Of a stretch of 64,000 bases of DNA, positions 40,833 to 48,750 are shown one piece after another. Each line of letters opens with the position of its first letter. Within the stretch, counting starts at the first letter, position 1. The notes beneath the pieces are model-generated. The model made no database searches. It was not told the DNA's origin and saw only the letters and a program-made list of their open reading frames with translations. The stretch is from Microvirga lupini (GTDB lineage Bacteria; Pseudomonadota; Alphaproteobacteria; Rhizobiales; Beijerinckiaceae), in NCBI RefSeq assembly GCF_014191055.1, contig NZ_JACHWB010000003.1, forward strand, positions 124,001 through 188,000, written 5' to 3'. Position numbers and translations under genes: made by a program.

Positions 40833-41204
40833 TCACCACATATCGAGCGCGACCCGCGCCTCGTCGGACATGCGGCTCTGGTCCCACGGCGGGTCGAAGA
40901 CCATGTTGACCTTGACGCTCTGGACGCCCTGGACGGTGGAGACGGCGTTCTCCACCCAACCCGGCATCTCGCCGGCTACGGGGCAGCCGGGCGCCGTCAG
41001 GGTCATGTCGATGGTGACGTTGCGGTCATCGTCGATGTCGACGCGGTAGATCAGGCCGAGTTCGTAGATGTCGGACGGGATCTCGGGGTCATAGACGGTC
41101 TTCAGGGCCGCGATGATGTCGTCCGTCATGCGGTCGAGCTCTTCCGGCGGAATCGCGGAGCCAGGGGACACCTGCAGCGCGTTGGACAGGGATTGGTCGT
41201 TCAC
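40833..41204 (-). CDS. sufT: SufT, DUF59/MIP18-family Fe-S assembly factor
   Basis: This 123-residue protein carries the MIP18/DUF59 fold: VYDPEIPSDIYELGLIYRVDI, then the conserved Cys in LTAPGCPVAGEMP and the final VFDPPWDQSRMSDEAR. It helps Fe-S protein maturation and is the last gene of the suf operon. I chose the GTG at 41204 because GAGGATG precedes it and it follows the sufS stop by 10 bp; the longer open frame would overlap sufS. Confidence 0.92.
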   Translation of the reverse strand: MNDQSLSNALQVSPGSAIPPEELDRMTDDIIAALKTVYDPEIPSDIYELGLIYRVDIDDDRNVTIDMTLTAPGCPVAGEMPGWVENAVSTVQGVQSVKVNMVFDPPWDQSRMSDEARVALDMW

Positions 41205-41214
41205 AGGGTCATCC

Positions 41215-42450
41215 TCAAGCAAACAGGGCTTCCGCCTTCTGTAGGGCGTCCGCCAACTTATCGACTTCTTGCATGGTATTGTAGAGGCCAAACGAGGCCC
41301 GGCATGTGGAGGTCGCGCCGAACCGGTTCAGTAGCGGCATGGCGCAATGGGTGCCGGCCCTGACCGCCACGCCCTGCCGGTCGATGACCGTGGCGACGTC
41401 ATGGGCATGGGCCCCCTTCATCTCGAAGGCGACGATCGCACCTTTGCCCTTGGCCTGACCGATGATGCGCACCGAGTTCATGGCTCTCAGGCGCTCATGC
41501 GCATAGGCCGAGAGCGCTGCCTCATGGGCCTGGATGTTCTCCCGGCCGAGGTTCATCATAAAGCGCAGGGCGGCATCGAGGCCGATGGCTTCGATGATCG
41601 GCGGGGTTCCCGCCTCGAAGCGGTGCGGCGGGTCGTTGTAGGTGATCGCGTCCTCGCGCACCTCGCGGATCATTTCACCACCGCCGGAATAGGGCGGCAT
41701 CTTCTCAAGCCACTCGCGCTTGCCGTAAAGCACCCCTATGCCCGTCGGGCCATAGACCTTGTGGCCGGTGAAGACATAGAAATCCGCATCGAGATCGCGC
41801 ACGTCCACCTGGAGATGAACAGCGCCCTGAGCCCCGTCCACCAGCACAGGCACGCCGTGGGCATGGGCAATTCGGATGATCTCCTTGATCGGCGTCACGG
41901 TGCCGAGCACGTTGGACATGTGGGTGATGGCCACGATCTTGGTGCGGGGAGAGAAGAGCTTCTCGAACTCCTCGACCAGGAAATTGCCCTCGTCGTCCAC
42001 CGGCGCCCACTTGATCACCGCGCCCTTGCGCTCGCGCAGGAAGTGCCAGGGCACGATGTTCGAGTGGTGTTCCATGATGGAGAGGATGATCTCGTCGCCC
42101 TCCCCGATGTTCATGCGCCCGAAGGAATCCGCCACGAGGTTGTAGGCTTCCGTGGCCGACTTGGTGAAGACGATCTCGTCGGTCGATCCGGCGTTGAGGA
42201 ATTCCCGCACGGTCTCGCGGGCGCGCTCGAAGCCTTCTGTCGCCACGTTCGCCATGTGGTGCAGACCGCGATGAACATTCGCATAGCCGGTCTCCATGGT
42301 GTTCACCATGGCGTCGATCACCGCACGCGGCTTCTGGGCCGAAGCGGCGCTGTCGAGATAGACGAGCGGTTTGCCATAGACCTGCTGGGCCAGGATCGGA
42401 AACTCCGCCCGGACGGCTTCGATGTCGTATGGCTTCACAGGAGCGTTCAT
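41215..42450 (-). CDS. sufS: SufS cysteine desulfurase (group II)
   Basis: This 411-residue PLP enzyme removes sulfur from cysteine for Fe-S cluster building. Key sites are Lys231, which binds PLP, in TGHKVYGPTG, and the persulfide Cys369 in RAGTHCAMPLL. Residues around SIMEHHSN and DGAQGAVH hold the cofactor ring. It is the second desulfurase of the locus; the first gene encodes a group I enzyme. No sufE or sufU gene is present in the window, so its sulfur acceptor is not evident. A 195-bp repeat-bearing gap separates it from sufD upstream. Confidence 0.97.
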   Translation of the reverse strand: MNAPVKPYDIEAVRAEFPILAQQVYGKPLVYLDSAASAQKPRAVIDAMVNTMETGYANVHRGLHHMANVATEGFERARETVREFLNAGSTDEIVFTKSATEAYNLVADSFGRMNIGEGDEIILSIMEHHSNIVPWHFLRERKGAVIKWAPVDDEGNFLVEEFEKLFSPRTKIVAITHMSNVLGTVTPIKEIIRIAHAHGVPVLVDGAQGAVHLQVDVRDLDADFYVFTGHKVYGPTGIGVLYGKREWLEKMPPYSGGGEMIREVREDAITYNDPPHRFEAGTPPIIEAIGLDAALRFMMNLGRENIQAHEAALSAYAHERLRAMNSVRIIGQAKGKGAIVAFEMKGAHAHDVATVIDRQGVAVRAGTHCAMPLLNRFGATSTCRASFGLYNTMQEVDKLADALQKAEALFA

Positions 42451-42485
42451 TGCTTCATGCCTTCTTCGGCCATCATACCCTCAAC

Positions 42486-42638
42486 CTCATCCTGAGGAGC
42501 CGCTGAAAGCGGCGTCTCGAAGGAGGCTCCAGTGGTCTCTGGAGACGCCCTCGTCCTTCGAGACGGTGCAAAGCACCTCCTCAGAATGAGAGCTATGGGA
42601 AGCATGTCGTCATGGCCAAGACAAACCCGGCCATGACG
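42486..42638. repeat. REP-like palindromic repeat pair inside the suf operon
   Basis: CTCATCCTGAGGAG pairs imperfectly with CTCCTCAGAATGAG, and inside them GTCTCGAAGGA pairs with TCCTTCGAGAC, giving a long nested hairpin. A second unit, GTCATGGCC and GGCCATGAC around 42609-42637, shares its arms with the element at 40.8 kb. Both lie in the sufD-sufS gap and would be transcribed. Confidence 0.7.
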
Positions 42639-42645
42639 CAGTCTT

Positions 42646-43959
42646 TCACGAGCGCGCCTTCAGCCAGCCCTCGACCGCGCCGACAAGCGCCTCGCGGACG
42701 GTCTCGTTCTCGACGAATTCCAGCGCCTCGCCCAGGAAGGCCTGGACCAGGAGGCTCTCGGCCTCCTTCTTCGGCAGGCCGCGAGCCATGAGGTAGAACA
42801 GGAGGTCCTCGTCGAGCTGGCCGCAGGTGGCGCCGTGAGCGCACTGCACGTCGTCGGCGAAGATCTCAAGCTCCGGCTTGTTGTTCATGGAGCCGCCCTC
42901 CTCCAGGAGGAGCGCCGCCGACATCATGCGGCCGTCGGTCTTCTGGGCGTGATGCGGGACGATGATCTTGCCCTGGAAGACGCCGGTCGCCTCATTGTCG
43001 ATGACCGTCTTGAACAGCTCGCGGCTCTCGCAATGGGGAGCCCCATGCTCGACCACCAGGGTCGAGTCGGCGTGCTGCGTTCCCTTCAGCATGGTCGCGC
43101 CGTTGACGCGCAGGTTCGTGTTCTCGCCGTCGAGCAGCGCGAAGACCTGGTGCCGCGAGGTGGAGGAACCGGCCACCACGTTGATGCTGTTGAACAACGC
43201 TTCCCCGCCGATCTTGGCGGCAAGTGTGGAGAGAGCGAGCGCCTTGTCGCCCTCGGCATTGACGCGGACATGCTGCACGTTGGTGCGATCGCCTGCGATC
43301 ATCTCGATCACGTCGTTCGGCTGGTGGTTAGCGCCGTCCGTGCTCTCGTGGGTCTCAAACAGGGTCACCGAGGCGCCCTCCTCCACGACCACGAGGATGC
43401 GTGTAGCGGTGGCAACAGCCGAAGCCGCAGCGGTAACGAAGCGCAGATGGACCGGCGTCTCGACAGGCCCTGCGATCCGGATCATCACCCCATCGGCCAT
43501 GAACGACGTGTTGAGCTGATAGACCGGGTTGTCGCTCGCCCATTTCACGGGACTGAGCTTTGCCAGCCAATCATGACCACTCGCCAGAGCCTCGGCCAGC
43601 GGCACGATCTCGACATTCTCGGGCAGATTGTGGAAGTCCACCGCGTCGCGCATGAAATGGCCGTTCACAAACGGCACCTGCAGCGCCTCGACGCCGGCAA
43701 GCGCCTTTGCGCTCGCCAGAGCAGCCTTCGCCTCGTCCGCGGCGGGAACGCCGGCGAACGGCGCGATCTCGCGCATCATCGCGCGCAGATCCGTGTACTT
43801 GAACTCCTCCACCCGGCGATGCGGGAGACCGCGCGAGTTGAATTGCTCAAAGGCCTGAGAGCGCGATTCCACGTCGCCGGGCAACGTGGTCTTGGCGCTT
43901 TCGAAAGCCTGCGCCAGCGCGGTTTCCGCCGGCGTCTTCATGAGGGTGACGTCAGCCAT
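42646..43959 (-). CDS. sufD: SufD, Fe-S scaffold subunit
   Basis: This 437-residue protein forms the SufBC2D scaffold with SufB and SufC. It has the beta-helix core and the family segments FKYTDLRAMM near the start, VVEHGAPHCESRELFKTVI, FQGKIIVPHHAQKTDGRMMSAALLL, and ADDVQCAHGATCGQLDEDLLFYLMARGL with the conserved His and Cys. The ATG at 43959 lies 1 bp beyond the sufC stop (TGATATG), so it is coupled to sufC. An upstream Met overlaps sufC and is rejected. Confidence 0.96.
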   Translation of the reverse strand: MADVTLMKTPAETALAQAFESAKTTLPGDVESRSQAFEQFNSRGLPHRRVEEFKYTDLRAMMREIAPFAGVPAADEAKAALASAKALAGVEALQVPFVNGHFMRDAVDFHNLPENVEIVPLAEALASGHDWLAKLSPVKWASDNPVYQLNTSFMADGVMIRIAGPVETPVHLRFVTAAASAVATATRILVVVEEGASVTLFETHESTDGANHQPNDVIEMIAGDRTNVQHVRVNAEGDKALALSTLAAKIGGEALFNSINVVAGSSTSRHQVFALLDGENTNLRVNGATMLKGTQHADSTLVVEHGAPHCESRELFKTVIDNEATGVFQGKIIVPHHAQKTDGRMMSAALLLEEGGSMNNKPELEIFADDVQCAHGATCGQLDEDLLFYLMARGLPKKEAESLLVQAFLGEALEFVENETVREALVGAVEGWLKARS

Positions 43960-43960
43960 A

Positions 43961-44713
43961 TCAAGCAGCCTCAGTTTCCCGATAATCGGCATAACCGTTG
44001 GCCTCGAGCTCGAGCGCCAGCTCCTTGCCGCCGGTCTTCACGATGCGGCCTGCATGCATCACGTGCACCGTGTCGGGCACGATGTGGTTGAGCAGGCGCT
44101 GGTAGTGGGTGATGACCAGGAAGGCGCGATCGGGCGAGCGCAGGGCATTCACGCCCTCGGACACGATGCGCAGAGCGTCGATGTCGAGGCCGGAATCGGT
44201 TTCGTCCAGAATGCAGAAGGACGGCTGGAGCAGCGCCATCTGCAGGATTTCCATGCGCTTCTTCTCACCGCCTGAGAAGCCGACGTTCAGGGCGCGCTTG
44301 AGCATGTCCTTGGGGATCTCAAGCTGGGTGGCGGCGGCGTTTACGCGCTTGATGAAGTCCGGCGTGGTCAGCTCGTCCTCGCCGCGCGCCTTGCGCTGGG
44401 CGTTGAGGGTAGCCTTCAGGAAGGTCATCGAGGCGACGCCGGGGATCTCCAGCGGATACTGGAAGGCGAGGAACACGCCGGCGGCAGCGCGCTGGTCCGG
44501 CTCCATCTCCAGCAGGTTCTCACCATTGAGAAGGATCTCGCCGTCGAGGACCTCGTAGTCCTCCTTGCCGGCGATCACATAGGACAGGGTCGACTTGCCG
44601 GAGCCGTTCGGCCCCATGATGGCGGCAACCTCGCCCTTGTTCACGGTAAGGTTGAGGCCGTTGAGAATGCGCTTGTCCTCGATCTGGACAACCAGGTTCT
44701 TGATTTCGAGCAT
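43961..44713 (-). CDS. sufC: SufC, ATPase of the Fe-S scaffold
   Basis: This 250-residue ABC-type ATPase powers conformational change in SufBC2D; it is soluble and not a transporter. It has Walker [11 protein letters not shown] (about 35-44), Q-loop [10 protein letters not shown], signature [13 protein letters not shown], Walker [12 protein letters not shown] and H-loop VITHYQRLL. It begins 12 bp after the small gene of unknown function, with sufD almost touching its stop. Confidence 0.97.
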   Translation of the reverse strand: MLEIKNLVVQIEDKRILNGLNLTVNKGEVAAIMGPNGSGKSTLSYVIAGKEDYEVLDGEILLNGENLLEMEPDQRAAAGVFLAFQYPLEIPGVASMTFLKATLNAQRKARGEDELTTPDFIKRVNAAATQLEIPKDMLKRALNVGFSGGEKKRMEILQMALLQPSFCILDETDSGLDIDALRIVSEGVNALRSPDRAFLVITHYQRLLNHIVPDTVHVMHAGRIVKTGGKELALELEANGYADYRETEAA

Positions 44714-44725
44714 GATATTTCTCGC

Positions 44726-45048
44726 TTAAGCAGACAGTTTCTTTTCAACTGTCTCAAAGAATTTCTTTTCGATCTCTTGAGCAGATAGTTTCGGCGAAAG
44801 CTTCTTATTAAGAAGGGTTAACTCGCCAGTATCCTCAAGAACGAGATAAACTCCATCTGCAAAGCCAACTGCCTCACCAACTCCTTCAACGTAGTTGTGC
44901 ATTGGGGCGTAGCCGACGCCTACCATGTTATTCTCAAGATCGACGTCTAGCTTTAGCCCGAGGCTGTTGTATTCAGCTTCTCGTGCAGAAGCTGCATTTG
45001 CGACATGTTGAAGGATCGCTAATGCAGTTCCTAATTCCGATTCACTCA

Positions 45049-45049
<1 letters not shown>
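44726..45049 (-). CDS. Unrecognised 107-residue protein between sufB and sufC
   Basis: This frame starts with ATG overlapping the sufB stop (TAATG) and ends 12 bp before sufC, so it is translated as part of the suf operon. The protein begins MSESELGTALAILQHVANAA and has no signal peptide, no cysteine and no histidine cluster. It looks like a small alpha/beta protein: an amino-terminal helix (5-30), strands around LKLDVDLENNMVGVGY and FADGVYLVLED, and a Lys/Glu-rich terminal helix (88-105). I counted 133 G or C in 290 bases (44761-45050), 46 percent, far below the flanking suf genes. I do not recognise the family. Possibilities are a late-acquired accessory factor or a lineage-specific Suf partner. 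Confidence 0.78.
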
Positions 45050-46521
<1,472 letters not shown>

Positions 46522-46592
46522 CTGTCTCTCCCACCGCTCACGGTTTCAAGGACCGCGGGTTGATGACCTGGAAATCGAAGCGGAGCCTTGAC

Positions 46593-47765
46593 TTAGGCTG
46601 CGCTCGCCTTCCGCTTATATAAGGTGCCGACCACCCTTTCGCACGCCTCCGCAAACCGGATCACGTCCTCTTTCGTGGTCGACCACCCCAAACTCACACG
46701 CAAAACACCCTCGGCGACGGCTGGCTCCACGCCCATGGCGTCGAGCACATGCGATCGCTTGACCTTTCCGGACGAGCAGGCCGAACCGGAGGACAGGGCA
46801 ACCCCTGCCAGATCGAAGGCGATCAATGCCGTTTCGGCCTTGAGGCCGGGTATGGCAAAGGCGAAGGTATTAGGCAACCGCTCAGCTTGCGCACCCACAA
46901 CAACCGTGTCAGGCGCAATTCGGCGAAGTTCGACCTCGGCCTCAGCCCGCAGAGCCCGAAGCCTTCCGGCCTCCTGCTCCAAGTTGACCAGAGCGATCTC
47001 GGCCGCAGCGCCGAAACCCGCGATAGCCGCCACGTTCTCGGTGCCGGCCCTGAATCCCTTTTCCTGCCCACCGCCCCGGATCAGCCGGTCTGCGATCTCG
47101 AACTGGTCGGAGGCGAGAACCACCGCACCGATTCCCTTCGGCCCGCCGATCTTGTGCGCCGAAAGGGTGAGCACATCGACCCCGAGCGCCGCCATGTCGA
47201 CGGGAATCTTTCCGGCGGCCTGAACTGCATCGGTGTGGATCAACCCGCCATGCTCATGAACGAGGCGGGCCGCCTCGGCCACGGGCTGAAGCACGCCGGT
47301 CTCGTTGTTGGCCAGTTGAATGGAAACCAGAACACGTTCGTCGCCGGTACGCTGGAGATGGGCCTCAAGCCAGGCCAGATCAACGATTCCGTTGCCATTG
47401 ACGGGAATGATCTCGACAGCGTCTGACCGGAAACGATGCCCGTTGAGCACACAAGGGTGTTCGGCAGCTCCGAGGAGGAGCCGGGTCGCCCCCGCCTGCC
47501 CCAGTCGGCGGAAGCCCGGCGTCAGAACCAGATTGGCCGCCTCGGTGCCGCCGCTCGTGAAGATGACGTTCTTGGTCCGTGCCCCGATGAGGCGTGCCAC
47601 TCTCTCGCGGGCAGTTTCCATTTCCGCTCGCGCGGCGCGACCTTCCGTATGAACCGAGGAGGCATTCCCGGGAAGCTGAAGAGCACGCAGCATGACCTCG
47701 GCAACCTCCGGCCGCAGCGGCGAGGTCGCATTATGGTCGAGATATGTACGCTGGCCTGCCGCCAT
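46593..47765 (-). CDS. Group I cysteine desulfurase (IscS/NifS-like)
   Basis: This 390-residue PLP enzyme supplies sulfur from cysteine. Lys205 in LSAHKIGGPKG binds PLP, Cys330 in LSSGSACSSGKV carries the persulfide, and the start YLDHNATSPLRPEV is typical. It is distinct from the group II SufS at the operon end. I prefer the ATG at 47765 with GAGG upstream; an in-frame GTG at 47783 is an alternative. It is the first gene of the suf operon, placed about 130 bp downstream of an Irr-type palindrome, so iron status probably controls it. Confidence 0.93.
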   Translation of the reverse strand: MAAGQRTYLDHNATSPLRPEVAEVMLRALQLPGNASSVHTEGRAARAEMETARERVARLIGARTKNVIFTSGGTEAANLVLTPGFRRLGQAGATRLLLGAAEHPCVLNGHRFRSDAVEIIPVNGNGIVDLAWLEAHLQRTGDERVLVSIQLANNETGVLQPVAEAARLVHEHGGLIHTDAVQAAGKIPVDMAALGVDVLTLSAHKIGGPKGIGAVVLASDQFEIADRLIRGGGQEKGFRAGTENVAAIAGFGAAAEIALVNLEQEAGRLRALRAEAEVELRRIAPDTVVVGAQAERLPNTFAFAIPGLKAETALIAFDLAGVALSSGSACSSGKVKRSHVLDAMGVEPAVAEGVLRVSLGWSTTKEDVIRFAEACERVVGTLYKRKASAA

Positions 47766-47893
47766 AGCCGCCGTGAGCCTCACGAAATTCTTGCAATCGA
47801 CCTAGGTTGCCGTGCTAAAGCACCACAACCACATCTGTCCGATGTCTCATCCGCTGAACAAAGCCGCTCGGATGAATCGAAACATTGGAACAT

Positions 47894-47910
47894 TTTAGAA
47901 CAGTTCTAAG
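47894..47910. promoter_or_regulatory. Irr-type iron control element (ICE) candidate
   Basis: TTTAGAA and TTCTAAG flank CAG, giving a perfect 6-bp inverted repeat TTAGAA/TTCTAA in a 17-bp site. This agrees closely with the ICE bound by the haem-responsive regulator Irr in Rhizobiales. It lies 128 bp upstream of the nifS-like suf gene and 89 bp upstream of the divergent hydrolase. Confidence 0.7.
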
Positions 47911-47999
47911 GGTTCTTTTATGAGGATCCGCGGCCTGGAGTCAAGGTCGTCACGGGTTTTCCCTCTCCCGATGGAGGGGTGAGCAAGAGGTTCGCGTCT

Positions 48000-48656
48000 A
48001 TGCCTGAAGTCATCTTTACGGGTCCTGCCGGTCGCATCGAAGGGCGCTATCAGCCTGCCAAGGAAAAGGGCGCTCCCATCGCCATCATCCTGCACCCGCA
48101 CCCGCAATTCGGCGGGACGATGAACAACCAGATCGTCTACAACCTCTACTATGACTTCGCGAAGCGCGGCTTCTCGGTCCTGCGGTTCAACTTCCGCGGC
48201 GTCGGCCGCAGCCAGGGCGCTTTCGATCACGGCCAAGGCGAACTCTCCGATGCGGCCGCCGCCCTCGACTGGGCACAGGCCATGAACCCGGATGCCCGCG
48301 CCTGCTGGATCGCCGGCGTGTCCTTTGGCGCCTGGATCGGCATGCAGCTTCTCATGCGCCGCCCGGAAATCGAAGGCTTCATCTCGATTGCCGCCATGGC
48401 GAACCGCTACGACTTCTCGTTCCTTGCTCCCTGCCCGTCCTCCGGCCTGTTCGTCCATGGCTCGGAAGATCGGGTGGCTCCGGTCAAGGACGTGATCAGC
48501 GTCATCGAGAAGGTGAAGACCCAGAAGGGCGTGAAGCTCGAACACGCGGTGATCGACGGCGCCAACCACTTCTTTGACGGTCGGGTCGACGAACTCATGG
48601 TGTCCGTCGACGAGTACCTCGACAAGCGCCTCGGCACGACGGAAGAGGCAGCTTAA
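48000..48656 (+). CDS. Alpha/beta hydrolase (COG2945-like)
   Basis: This 218-residue protein has the dienelactone-hydrolase-like fold. It includes IILHPHPQFGGTMNNQIV, FNFRGVGRSQG, the nucleophile elbow GVSFGAWIG with the catalytic Ser, and HGSEDRVAP plus the late His in DGANHFFDG. I chose the ATG at 48000 with AGAGG upstream; the in-frame start at 47979 is less likely. It is divergent from the suf operon with the iron palindrome between them, a linkage that recurs in Rhizobiales. Substrate unknown. Confidence 0.9.
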   Translation: MPEVIFTGPAGRIEGRYQPAKEKGAPIAIILHPHPQFGGTMNNQIVYNLYYDFAKRGFSVLRFNFRGVGRSQGAFDHGQGELSDAAAALDWAQAMNPDARACWIAGVSFGAWIGMQLLMRRPEIEGFISIAAMANRYDFSFLAPCPSSGLFVHGSEDRVAPVKDVISVIEKVKTQKGVKLEHAVIDGANHFFDGRVDELMVSVDEYLDKRLGTTEEAA

Positions 48657-48682
48657 AAGCCTCCATCTTTCTATAAGACAAA

Positions 48683-48716
48683 AAGGGCGCCGGCTGATCG
48701 ATCAGCCGGCGCCCTT
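48683..48716. terminator. Bidirectional perfect-palindrome terminator
   Basis: AAGGGCGCCGGCTGAT and its exact complement meet at the centre CG, a 34-nt perfect palindrome flanked by A and T tracts. It lies between the stops of the hydrolase and the convergent RTX protease gene and can serve both. Confidence 0.85.
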
Positions 48717-48750
48717 CCCGTTTAAGTCACGTCGAGATCGTACTGCCCAA

